A stretch of DNA of 64,000 nucleotides from Proteromonas lacertae (taxonomy: Eukaryota > Sar > Bigyra > Opalinata > Proteromonadidae), in assembly GCA_002245135.1 (NCBI GenBank), contig NGBS01000021.1, positions 62,001 through 126,000 on the forward strand. Reading direction: 5' to 3'. The notes beneath the pieces were generated by a model, which searched no databases, was not told the origin of the DNA, and saw only the letters and a program-made list of their open reading frames with translations. This document shows positions 26,841 through 38,452 of this stretch, piece by piece. Position numbers and translations under genes: made by a program. Position 1 is the first letter of the stretch; the number at the start of each line of letters is the position of its first letter.

Positions 26841-27497
26841 ATTTATCAATGTAAACAAAAAGATAAACAAGAGTTTAACCCGAAAAGAAAAATAACCCCT
26901 TTTCAAAATTGGTTTATGGAAATGACAATGTAAAAATTTATTCATACTTATTAACATTCAAATAAACAATAAAATAAATCATATATCTAGATCTTTCGAT
27001 TATTTGAGATAAAATGGATAATTAGAAATCTATTGAGTGTAATACTTTCCATTAAATCTATTCTTTACTTTCTTATTTCTTATATTCTAATTCTAGCGTT
27101 ATAGCGTTGATTTAACAACATTTTTCTTTTAATCTCATCTTAATAGTCATTTCACTCTGTAGTTAGATTTTATACACTTATATATCTTCAAATATAGGTA
27201 TACACAACTCTCTAAACAAGAATTGATATATTCTGTCTATTACTTTCAATTTATGTATATTTTGATTATCAAAATTTCTTATAAAATGACTCTTACTCGC
27301 TAAACCTCTATATATAATCACAACTTCAACCTATAAAGAAATGACACAAAACACCCTTTTCTTTATCTAATATTATCCAAAACAAGTTAATAAATATAAT
27401 AATATACACATCTTTTGTATATTATGATAATTACATCATAAAACTATACATTAGAAAACCCACTTTGGTCATCCAAAATACTCAACATATTTTAAAA
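26841..27497. other. Intergenic spacer, nothing identified
   Basis: About 650 bp of AT-rich DNA between two divergent genes. No open frame, RNA gene or clear repeat was seen. It presumably holds both promoters. Confidence 0.6.
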
Positions 27498-30400
27498 ATG
27501 AAAATCTTCATTCCTTTGTTGATTACAGTTGGAATATGCTTATGTGTATGTCCAAACAACTGTAACAGTCATGGTAAATGTGAAAATGGTGTTTGCAAAT
27601 GTTACAAGAAGTCTGATGGTTCTGATAGTGACTATGTAGGTGCTGACTGTTCTAAAAGTATATATATTGTTGTAATTTTATTAAAATAGGAGGATGTGAT
27701 AGTGGTGATAGTTATAGTGCAATAACCACTACTTTTACTTATTCTACTAGAAGAGGAGATGAAACCAATCAAATACCAGATAGTCGAGTATTGGAAGGAA
27801 GAAACCTAGCTGGAAGTGAAAGTGAGTTTAAATTATTGAGTTTGTTAAGTTCAAGTGTTACTGATGATTCTAAAGTGTTTATTGTAAATACTGATATGAA
27901 ATTTACCTATTATGGTAATGACATTAATTTTAATACAGCTGTAGGAGGTAAATTGAACTGTTATGATGATAAGAATGTATTTAAAGGTTATAATGAACTG
28001 CTTGGTTATATTAGTGATACATCTTATTATATTCGAACAATAGATAATAGTAATTTGAATGGTTTAAAATGTGAAGTAATAATGGTTTATAATGATTTCT
28101 CATTAATTAATCCAACTGAAGTTGCTGATGATAATACTGTTACATGGAAGAATATGGCAAAAATATTCTCATATTTATTAGATATACCAGTAGATAAATC
28201 AATTAAAATGAAATGTAGTGAAAATGAGGCTATAGTTAATAAAGTTGAAACAAAAGATAATGATTTAGTCTTTACATTGGATGATACAACTAGTCCAAGT
28301 GGTGAATGTGTATTATTAACAAATAGAAAATTAGAAGCTGTAGAAGAAGATAAAAGTGATAAATCTAAAAGTGAAACAGTTGTAGAAAGTACAGTTATTA
28401 CGAACATAGCTGATATTAGTGTAGAGATACATCAGAAAATGTATACAGTAAAAAAGAGTCTTGTTAATTTAGATAAGGCTGATGGTTCAATTGGTAAATT
28501 AGACTGTTATATTCCTGGTAATAGAACAATACATAATGCATATTTATTAGGTAATGATGCTGATAATTATTATATTGTATATGATTTTAAGCCAGTAAAT
28601 GAAAAGAATGTAGCAAAGGTTGTACCATATTTGTATTATTGTAAATTAACTGAATATGTTGATTACTCTCTTTATTATCCAGTTAAACCACAATCAGATC
28701 AATCTATCGTTTGGAAAGGTTTGTTTAGTTTAATTAATGGTCTATTACCAACAGATGAGACTGAATATCAATTTGCATGTAGAAATAAAGATAATATTGT
28801 TAAATTATATTCTATATCCACTGCAACTCCACCAGATGTTACTTTTACAATTAGTGATACTGTAAAACCTGATGAAAATGATATATGTTATATTATTGCA
28901 GCTAAAGCAACTACACTTGTATCAATTGATATTACTGAAAGTGAATTATATAAAAAACATTTAACTATTACATGAACAAAAAAAGTCTTAATATTAAAAC
29001 CTGAAATTCCAAAAATTACTGCTGATGGTGTATATAAAATGGTAGGATTGAATGTTAATAGCGGTAAAACTGGAGGTATAATTGAATGTTTCAAAAGAGG
29101 AAGTGATGGTACAATTACTTCATTACAAGCTGATATATTATATAGGGATGGATATAATTATTATGTTAAAACTAAAGAGACATTAGAAAACAGTGAATGT
29201 AAGATGTCTTATTCACATAAAGATTTATCATTAATAAAACCTAGTACAACTGCAGAAAGTTCATTTGATGTTGTGTTTACTGGAATGAGCTATTATTTCC
29301 AACAGTATGGTTTTTTTAATTCTCCACAAACAGAATATACAATGTTATGCAATACAGATGGTGAAAAATTCAAAGAGTTCAAATACGTATTATCAGAACC
29401 AACTACACCAATTAAAATGCCAATTTATGATTCAACTACCAGTAATATAAAATTTTCATTAAAAGATGGAGAAACTGATAAACCTTCTGCAGGAAAGCAA
29501 TGTTATTTATTATCATCATTCGATGGTAAATATATATCTCCATCATCAAGTGATTTAACTAAACAATTTGCAATTACAGCAGGTGATAATGGTGAATATA
29601 CAATTACTAATCCAACAGTAACTGCAGATGAAGTTAAAACTGATTCTACTGTTTATACAGTTACTGGAGTTAAATATGATGATATAACTCAAGCAGGAGG
29701 AATATTAGAATGTTATAGTAAAGTGGGTAATGTTCCATTAGGTTTAGCAAGGATATATGGTTTTAAGGAGAATAATTATTACATTAAATATTATTTCACA
29801 ACAGCAGATCCTGAAGTAGCAAAATATAGTTGTAAAGTAATTGATAGTTATAAAGATTTGTCATTATACTTCCCTCCATTAGTATGTGATGGATCTAAAT
29901 GTGAATCTACTAATAAAGCATTAGTATCTAAAGTTACTACTGCTATTGGATTAGATTTATCCACTAAAACTGTTAATGCATTATGTTATACTACTGATGT
30001 TTATAAGTTATATTCAGGTTCATCTACAATGGGAGATAATGGATTACTTACAATTACATTTACAAGTGATCCAAAACCTGCTAATGGAGATAGTTGTTTT
30101 ATATTATCTGATTTTGTTGGAGGTAAAGTTGATGTATTAAAAAGTGATTTAACAAAGATATTTGATATTACTAAGAATGCTGATGATAGTTATAAATTAA
30201 CTAGAAAATCAACTTTGAAATATGCAACTGAATTATTAGATTCGAGTAATAATAAATTAGGTGTTTATGATTTAAAGAATTCTGATTATTCGATTGGTGA
30301 TGAATTATTCTGTTTAACTAATGATGATATTTCCTATCCAAATGCCTTAGTATTAAATACAAATGAAGGTAAGAATGGTTATTATTTAGATTATGAAACT

Positions 30401-32296
30401 GGAAAGAATTTATTTTACTTTAATTGTATGAAAATAAAGAAATATAATGATTTATCAATGTATGTAAAAGGAGGAGCTACAATTACATTGACTGGTAAAG
30501 CAAATGCATTATATTATATGGGTTATTTAAAAACATCAAATCCGTCATCAAACTTCATATGTAATGGAAATGATAGAAATGCACAAGTCACTCCATCTCC
30601 TTCATATACTCCATCTTCTGCTAATTCTAATGTTGTTTTTTCTATTACTGGTTATGCTGCAAATGAAGTATGTTATTTAATGTCAACATTTACAGGTGGT
30701 GAATTAAAAATTGAGTATAGTGATATGAAAGCTACAAACTATCTTCAAATAGAAACTAATCAATATAAATACTATGAAAATGCAGATGATAAACCAAATT
30801 ATAATCCAGGTCCAGAAGTAGTAGATGATAAAAACATGGATATAATTGGAAATATAGGAGAAATAGGTGGAAATTTACAATGTAAAAATAAGAAAGATGG
30901 AAAATATTTAGGAACAGCCACATTATTAGGAATAGATGAAAATGGTCAATATATAATGAAATATTATTTCGATATTCCAAAAGAAGAAGATACCAGTTAT
31001 AGTTGTGAAGTAAATGAGCCAATCAATGATTTATCATTAATAAAGAGTGATGAAGTAGTAGATGGTGATTGTCCAAATAAAGAAAATTGTATAATAAAAT
31101 TCAGTGGAATATATGAATTATTATTATCAAATAATTTCTACAAAAGTGAAAAACCATTAATGAGAGGATTAATAGATGAAGGTAAGACTTATAATGCAAG
31201 TTGTGTTAAAGAAGATACAGTATATATATATGAAGTAATAAGTGAAAATGATTTAAGTGGAGGAGATGAAGCAATCTTTAGTGTATCTAAGAATGATAAG
31301 AATACAAAATTACCAGTTAATATGAAATGTAGTTTATTAGCTAAAGTGACAGGTGAAAGTATTCCAATAGAAGAAAGTCAAATTGGTTCAAAATTGTACT
31401 ATAGAAATAATGAATTTAAAACAACCCCATGTGATGTTGAAAATGCAGATAATGGTGTATGTAATCCAGATAATGATGAAACTCAAATGAATGTAATAGG
31501 ATCATATGCAGATTGTATTAAGAATATTCTTGAAAAACAAAATATATTGATAATACCAACAGAAACAACTAATTCAACCATTTTTAGTAAATATTTAAAA
31601 GCTGGAAAATGGATTTCTATTGGAGATAATGAATATGTTCAAATAATAGAAATTGATACGGAAATAAAACCATATACATGTGAGATTACAGGTGGAAGAT
31701 TATTATCTCAATCAAGGATGTTATCTGTAACAGTTAATGGAGTAGCTGCAAAAATTAGTGAAGTACCTTCATCATTATCACCTTCATCTCCTTCACCTTC
31801 ATCATCAATTACAATCAATTTAAATCCTGATTTATCAGCAAATCCAAAATATGAACCACAAGTAGTAATAGAATGTTCTAACAATGGAAGATGTAATAGA
31901 GAAAGTGGATTATGTGAATGTTTTGATGGATTTACTGGTGATGCTTGTCAAAGATTAGATTGTCCAAATAATTGTAATGGAAATGGTCGATGTGTTCCTT
32001 TGAAAGAATTATTATCGAATGGAGAATTGAAAGATTATAAAGGATATGGAAATAAAGGTGTAGAAGTGAAGATGTATGGATGTTTATGTGATAAAAGACA
32101 TCGTGGATATGATTGTAGTTTGATTGAATGTCCATCTGATTTAGATCCTGAAGGAGCAACAAACAGTAATATAGATGGAAAAGATGAATATCGAGATTGT
32201 AGTGGAAGAGGTATTTGTAATTACAATACAGGAGTTTGTGAATGTTTTGATGGATTTAGTGGAGAAGGATGTCAAACTCAAGTTGAAATGATGTAA
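27498..32296 (+). CDS. Secreted EGF protein with repeated four-Cys modules; in-frame TGA
   Basis: A signal peptide (MKIFIPLLITVGICLCV) leads into an EGF module (CPNNCNSHGKCENGVCKC). A 32-nt phase-1 intron (27658-27689) follows. Its removal leaves exactly 1,589 codons, counting the final stop. The middle consists of six full copies and one partial copy of a roughly 190-residue module, starting near 27850, 28440, 29035, 29650, 30240, 30830 and 31480. Each has GGxLxC, YxC followed by YxDLSL, a third Cys, and CYLL. The C-terminus carries three EGF-type modules (ECFDGFTGDACQ, GCLCDKRHRGYDCS, ECFDGFSGEGCQ) and no TM segment, so secretion is likely. Codon 482 (28973-28975) is TGA inside an otherwise continuous frame, within a conserved part of the module. 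A 45-nt in-phase GT-AG intron (28937-28981) could remove it, but would also delete conserved residues. Confidence 0.7.
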
Positions 32297-32440
32297 TATT
32301 GTTTTATTACTTTCATTTCATTCTTTATTATAGAAATTATATTAATTGATTAACTCTTATACTTTGTTAATCAATGAAAATTGTTTGTTTTTCACTTTAA
32401 TTACATAAAAACAAAATGAATAACTACATAATTGGTTTAG

Positions 32441-32857
32441 TTATGCAATTGTTACTGTTTCTCTTGTTGTTATTGCAGCAACTACTTCTGGAGAAGTGCA
32501 AATTCTTCCTACTTTCACATCACTCTCTTTCAATCCGTAGTGAACTACACAAGTCTTGCATGTTGCAATTTCAACACCTATAATAAGTAATATTCATTAA
32601 ATAATACCAAATTCAGCCATTTTCTTTAAACTGTCAATTATTTCAGCATCTTCAGAATAGGCTAATTTGGCAGCTGAATTGAGGAAAATTAACATTCCTG
32701 GTACTTTTTCAGTTTTTGATAAATTAGCTAAGAAGTTTTTCATCAATTTTCTGCCTAAATCTTCATCTCTTCCCATAAACTCACTCTCGAACAAGAATAC
32801 CTATATTACAATAAACTAATCACTTTAATAGGGTACTTTGTTTGTTACTGAAGGCAT
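32441..32857 (-). CDS. YedF/DsrE-like sulfurtransferase-type protein
   Basis: The ATG at 32857 starts MPSVTNK. Two introns (36 nt and about 30 nt) are removed to give one domain of about 116 residues. The sequence ESEFMGRDEDLGRKLMKNF, then MLIFLNSAAKL, IDSLKKMAEFGVEIATCKTC and HYGLKESDVKVGR follow the C-terminal DsrE-like domain of bacterial YedF in order. That includes the Cys pair in the CxTC position (CGTC in typical YedF). YedF-like proteins are mostly bacterial, often found near selenium genes, and are thought to relay sulfur or selenium; activity is not proven. The N-terminal TusA domain of full YedF is missing. Introns and AT-rich codons show it is resident in the eukaryotic genome, not a contaminant. 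Ancient transfer from bacteria is a reasonable inference. Confidence 0.75.
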
Positions 32858-33021
32858 TGAAACGGAAATTAAAAATTAAAAAATCTCAAACTAGTCGTTA
32901 CAATAGTAATATTTCTTCATTGCTGCTTTATTTAATTGGTTCCTTTTATCATGTACTTGACTAAATGCAAAAAAAAATGAAAAGTAAATAATTATTTAAA
33001 TATTAATTCCAAATTAGCCAA

Positions 33022-33930
33022 TCAATCAAATTCTTCTTCAAGTTGTCTTTCTATTTCATCATATTCATTTATTAATTTATTTGTTGTATGAATATCTAAA
33101 ACTTAATAAAAATAAAAAATACTATTCTGTAGAAGAAATACAGAATTTAATGGATGTAAAGGTATTTGAGGAAAGAAATATTTCACTAGCAAATCTCCAA
33201 ATATCTAAAAATAATAAAATCAATGAATAGAAAAAGAAAAAATAATTCGACAACGATGAGATTCGAACTCACGCGGGAAAATCCCAATGACTTAGCAGGC
33301 CATCGCCTTAACCACTCGGCCACGTTGTCATAAAAGATTTAAAGAATTTTATATTCTTAAATCATACCTCATTTGTAAATTCAGTTTCTTTGTAAAGCAT
33401 TTCTAATTCAGAACTCAAATTCATTCCTTCTTCTCTACTAACTTCTCTTGTATTTGAAAATGATGTAGTTACATTATTGGCTATTAAAAAGTTGAAAGTA
33501 TGTCTGTTAATATTCACTATATTGAATAGTCTCTTTATTCCTTCAAATGATTTTCGTTTATTATCTATCAATGAATTATAAATCAATAGAATTATATACA
33601 ATCATAAATAAATATTATTCCAGCTGCATCAGAGGTAAACTGAGGTAAAAGTCTGTAATATTTTTCATCGGAAGGACAATCCCAATACTGAATTTTTATA
33701 ATAAAACCTGCATATGAATAATGTTTTGACTATACCAGCATAATAACATATAAACATACAAAATAATTTACACATGCTGGATACTGTTTATTAATTGAAT
33801 CAGGAGTTGCTCCTTCCTCTACACAACTAAAATAACAACACATACGTTTAATAAGTGTAGTTTTCCCTACACCACATGCTCCTATAACTGGTATTTTCAT
33901 TACAATGTGACTACTATCTTTTGCATCCAT
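33022..33930 (-). CDS. Divergent Ras-superfamily small GTPase, hosts a tRNA gene in an intron
   Basis: The protein starts MDAKDSSHIVMKIPVIG and has a P-loop ACGVGKTTLIKRM. After introns it reads IQYWDCPSDEKYY at the switch II position (usual WDTxG), then GIIFIYDYNKRKSFEGI, a typical Rab/Ras strand and helix. The guanine-specificity NKxD is replaced by LIANNVTTS, and the SAK region reads LYKETEFTNE. Nucleotide binding may therefore be altered. A 163-nt intron (33205-33367) contains a tRNA-Ser gene on the same strand. The next exons end LEEEFD with TGA at 33022. Just downstream (about 32965-32893) an acceptor-like TTTAG opens a further frame QVHDKRNQLNKAAMKKYYYC, but no matching donor is visible, so I left it out. 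The Ras-like fold is clear; Rab-like or intraflagellar-transport GTPases are possible relatives. Confidence 0.7.
33205..33367 (-). other. 163-nt intron carrying a tRNA gene
   Basis: The intron begins GTATGATTT after a codon for Glu and ends TTTTTAG before IFGDLLVKYFF. It is about five times the usual intron length here. The excess is the tRNA-Ser gene. The T-run after the tRNA also serves as part of the polypyrimidine-rich intron end. Confidence 0.75.
33248..33329 (-). tRNA. tRNA-Ser(GCU)
   Basis: An 82-nt type II tRNA with a 7-bp acceptor stem (GACAACG/CGTTGTC), A-box GTGGCCGAGTGG, B-box GAGTTCGAATCTC and a long variable arm as in serine tRNAs. Anticodon GCT lies at 33296-33294, in a 7-nt loop between ATGGC and GTCAT. 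There is no CCA in the DNA and no tRNA intron. A T6 run just downstream is a pol III terminator. The gene sits inside an intron of the GTPase gene, in sense orientation. Confidence 0.93.
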
Positions 33931-33958
33931 TTATAAGGTTTAATTTCAATTTTTATTA

Positions 33959-33972
33959 TCAAACTTGTTTGA
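33959..33972. promoter_or_regulatory. 14-bp promoter palindrome TCAAACTTGTTTGA
   Basis: A perfect inverted repeat 28 bp upstream of the GTPase start codon. The same arms with a two-base A/T centre recur in the PrmC/MetX promoter. Probably a binding site for a dimeric regulator. Confidence 0.5.
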
Positions 33973-34186
33973 GATTAATGAAACGTTTTTCTCAAATTCT
34001 CGATATGTAATCATTGAATTTGAATTCTTATATCTTTATTATAGCCAATATAGTAAAATAAACCAATATAAATAGTGTAATGGTGTAAAACTTAGTACTA
34101 GCCAAATTAGTGTTAGATGAAGTTTTGTGAGGAAATGAATGAATTTTTTTATTAGGTTCTGTATTTATTAGGAACAATTGATTTTA

Positions 34187-34349
34187 TTATTTCTTCATCT
34201 TCTCAAGTAAAAGTGTTAGTTCTTTTTCTGCTTCGTTTCGCTGATACTTCACTTCACTATTACAGGCACATCTCAAAATAGTATTGTATGTATATAAGGC
34301 ATGTCTGAACCACTTGAAATTCAGTTCATACCACAGAATATTCTCTCAT
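34187..34349 (-). CDS. Very small predicted protein (about 46 residues)
   Basis: On the minus strand an open frame reads WFRHALYTYNTILRC and then EVKYQRNEAEKELTLLLEK to TAA at 34187. A fifty-codon open stretch with this composition is unusual in such AT-rich DNA. A start is found at the ATG at 34349 (MREYS) if a 22-nt GT-AG intron is removed. The C-terminal half is charged and helical. I do not recognise the family. It lies head-to-head with the HECT gene, and overlaps it if that gene starts at 34301 rather than 34359. The frame is convincing; start and intron are tentative. Confidence 0.4.
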
Positions 34350-37300
34350 TTCACTATAATGTATTTCGTGTATGTTATTCTTTATAGATTGATAAGTTAT
34401 GGAATAAATCTATCCCTAAAACATCGCCAATAACATCCAATGTGGGAACTGCACAAATCAAAGAGGTTGATGAAATAATTAGAAATTTGATGAGAGTAAA
34501 AAGACAATCATCTCATCTATATTTCGATGATTATACACAAATAGAGAGCTTATTTGGTAATTCAATCGATTTTAAAAACGTTTCACATATATACAAAGAA
34601 TTATGTAAAAATCAAGAATCTAATAATAAAACAGCATTGAAATCTATTAAATGGAATGAAATAATATCTCGTTGTTTAAATGATAATTCATTATTTTCCT
34701 TACTAGTATGTATGAGATTGTTAATATCTCCATACGATGTAAATTATGAAAATGAAATAATGAATATTTCTGAAGCATTACTTCCTGTTTCATTTCCAAA
34801 TAAAATAAGTAATGAAATTAATAATAAAATTGTGTTATATCCAACTCCAGAGTATTTATTATATTATATTATTTATTTATTTATGTTAATAGACAATATC
34901 AGAAAGCAGCAGTTACATATGTTCCATCTCCAACATCACTTTCTATTGGTCCAACTAAAGATATATCCTACACTTTGTTATCTGGAAAACCAATCAAAAT
35001 AACCAATAGAAATACAAGCAATATCACAATAGAAAGTGAATTAAGTAACTATTCATCCACTTTTATACTAACCAATGTAGTATTAGAAGAAAGAGTCTAT
35101 TATTATGAATTTACAATAATTGATATTTCTAATAATTCTAATTCTAATAATGGTATAATGAATAGTAGAAGTATAAGTAGTTCAACATTACCAGAAGATG
35201 GTTTTTCATATGGATGGTTTAATACATCATCATTGTATTATTATTGTTGTATTTATGTTTATTTTTTATATAGAGTGGATGATAGTTATATTTTAGGTAG
35301 TGATATCAATAGTTTTGGATATATTTCAAGTCTAAATGCAATAATGTCCAATAATATATTAACTTACTGTGAGATGGATAATCATAACAGCAATAATAAT
35401 AATAATGAAAATATAAATATAGGAGATACATTTGGAACTTTGATTAATTTGCATACTAAAACAATTCGATTTGTTAAGAATGGCAATGAGATTAGCAGTA
35501 TTTATAATATTAATATTGAACCTTATAAATTCTTGCCATGTATTACTTTGTTTAAAAATACAAAAATATCAGTTGATTGGAATAATCGATCTTTTATTTC
35601 TACTGATATTTTAGATAGACAGATTTGTAGTATAAAAGAATCTATTACTCCTGTTTCTTTACAATTGTTAAGTGGTTATATTGAGTTTATTGCTTCAAGT
35701 ATATATTCATTTTTTATTTTCTATTAAATTAGAACCTCCAATTTATTCAAATTATGTAATTTCTTGTGATTTTTATGTTCCTTCTGATGCTGATATTTTC
35801 CAACCAATTGTTTTGCTTCAATGGTTATCTAATAATAATAATGTTAATATTATTTATATACAAAATAATGATCATATTGTTTATCAAAATGGTGAAAATA
35901 GTAAAGTGTTTGTTGATTTGAAGAATGTGTTTTGTATATCAACTTGGTATAATATATCGATTTGGTTTACTACAGATTCAATTGTCTTCTATGTATATAT
36001 TTATATTATCATTTATATAAATAGATTGATAGATGTTTTGTTGGTGTAATTCGAACAGCAATTCCATCCATTTCACTCAATAATACCATCAGAATTCATG
36101 GTTCTACTGTTCCTGAATTAATCACTTCCTACTGTAATTATATTATCAGTTCATTTACAATTACTGAGTTAATTATATCTCCTGTTCCATCATCAACAAC
36201 AGTTGAGAATTATCATCCAATTCATTCACTTTCTGCACCTGAAAATCTCTCTGGTGAATCAATAATAATGAATGAAACGACTAGTAATAACAACATAACC
36301 ACTATAAACAATAAAAACTATTGGAATTATGATTCAAATATATATTTTCAATGGTTTGCTGATTTAGGAAGTGGTGTTTATTTAATTGCTCATGATTCTA
36401 ATAATAAAACAATAAATGGAACAATAATGGGAGAATATCGATGGATTTATATTGTTAATGGCGATAATAAGAATATTAAACAATCATTCTATTCTCCTAT
36501 TTCTATTCCTCACTCTAATGAATCTTCATCTGTTATTCCTTCATCATCGTCATCTTCTTCTTCTTCTTGTAGTAGTAGTGGTAGTTCGAGTGATTATTCA
36601 TCAACTCCTGAAATGAAAGAAAGTGATAATGTTAAGAAAAATACTTCATCTACAACAACTCCATCTATGTTAAATGAAATTGATATTTGTGATTTAATCA
36701 CTTTAAGATTGTCAAATGTTTATGAATCGTATATTTGTTTATATTATTATTCTTATAATAGGTATTGTAATCTGTTGAATTATATAAAGAGAGAATATGG
36801 AAATGATACTGTTATTCCAATACCAAATAGTTGTGAAATGAAAGAAAAAGATCATTTTCAAATATATTTTTCATTTGTGTTTAGCTTATTATATAACAGA
36901 AATCAATGGATCGATAATAATTTACCAAATTCAATGGTTGTGAGAATGCTTGAAATGATGGAGTGTAACATTTATAATTTATGTATTTCATATTGTTTTT
37001 TATTCTATTCTTATTACTCATTTCTTTTATAGTGTCTCTGGATCAAGATATCATTTATTCTGCAATTGATCTTCTCTATTTAATTATGAATAATTACTTC
37101 AGATATCACAACGATTCAATTACTTTTAAAATCAATCAACACTTGTATAATAAAGCAATGTCTTTAGCTATATATTTAAATAAAGTATGTATTCTTTTAT
37201 TATTATAAAATAATGAATAGAATATAAATTCAGTTGATTATATATATAATATTTTATCTCATATTTCAAATCTAATTCATTTATCATTTACATCTTCTAC

Positions 37301-38278
37301 AGATAATATGAAAGGTTTAATTCCTCTTTTAGAAACAGTATTTATGAAGATAAAAAAGATAATCCCTTTAAATCAATGTATTTTATGGAAAACAAGTATA
37401 AAAACATATATTAATTATATATTATGAATAGATATAATAACAATAACACAATCAAGTAACAATACATCAAAACTCAATATTTTAAACTCATTTATACATT
37501 CATTCATTAAACTATTACTTATACTACACAATGAAGAAAGATTGTTTTATTTATATTGGAAATTACATCATCATATTCTAAATTTTCCCTCAGATTCATC
37601 AATCTATTTTTCATATATTAAACAAAACAATTGTTTAAAATATTTATTCCCTTCAGATATTCTTATGAATAACACTGTACCAGATCCAATAGTCGAGTTT
37701 GAAGACAATGATAAATATTCATTTGAAAGTAATTTTACAATTGCAAAAATGATTAAACCAAATGAAAAGTCAACTTTATTGTTAAAACAACATTTTCAAA
37801 GCAGTTTTGGCATTTACCAGGTTAATTTATCTATTAAATCAGTATTATTATTACACATTATACTACATTGAATAGCATAAAAGCCTTAATCCTCTTTTAA
37901 TTCAGATATACAAAGAAGATGATTTGAGTGAATGTGTTTGCTCATTATCATTGTCTGGTGATGTTTTGAACAAAAATAGATTTGAATGTGGTAAAATTAA
38001 AAATGTTGATGTATATTGTTAAATTATAATAATTCTATTTTATAGAACGATATTTCATTAAATATTGTGTATAACTCATATACAGGAGAATTGATATTAA
38101 CCAATAATACAACTAATGAAATAATAAGTGTGGCTAAACTCAATAACAGCAATTACAGAATTGGAATATACAACAATCACTTAGAATACGAGATCACTTT
38201 GGATTCAATAGAAATAGAACATAATAAGCAAGAAATCATGAAAGATGATAAACTATTCATTGAAAATATACCTCCTAT

Positions 38279-38452
38279 GTATTTATATATTCAAAATTAA
38301 GTAAAATTTATGAGTCAGGCTGTCCGAGTGGTTAAGGAGTCAGACTTGAAATCTGATGGGCTCTGCCCGCGTAGGTTCGAATCCTGCGTCTGACGAATTT
38401 TTTCTTTTCTTTTTCTTTCTTTTTTATATCATTACTAATATCTATTTTTTAG
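38279..38452 (+). other. 174-nt intron of the HECT gene carrying a tRNA gene
   Basis: The donor GTATTTATAT follows ENIPP and the acceptor CTATTTTTTAG precedes LVILYTSFGKVIEEND; phase 2 is kept (AT|A). Without splicing, TAA follows within 21 bases. The intron is several times longer than its neighbours because it contains a tRNA-Ser gene. Confidence 0.75.
38314..38395 (+). tRNA. tRNA-Ser(UGA)
   Basis: An 82-nt type II tRNA with acceptor stem GTCAGGC/GTCTGAC (one G-U pair), A-box TGTCCGAGTGG, B-box AGGTTCGAATCCT and a long variable arm. Anticodon TGA is at 38347-38349, in the loop between TCAGA and TCTGA. There is no tRNA intron. A T6 run three bases after the gene is a pol III terminator. It is nested in sense orientation in an intron of the HECT gene. 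Confidence 0.95.

Noticed and set aside
28973-28975. UGA recoded as tryptophan in this organism
   Set aside because: ORC5 stops at TGA exactly at the family C-terminus, PrmC also ends with TGA, and TGG is used freely for Trp. Only one internal TGA was seen.
32893-32965. Extra 3' exon of the GTPase gene (QVHDKRNQLNKAAMKK)
   Set aside because: An acceptor-like TTTAG is present and the frame looks coding, but no GT or ATATC donor exists upstream in a matching phase, so I could not support a join.
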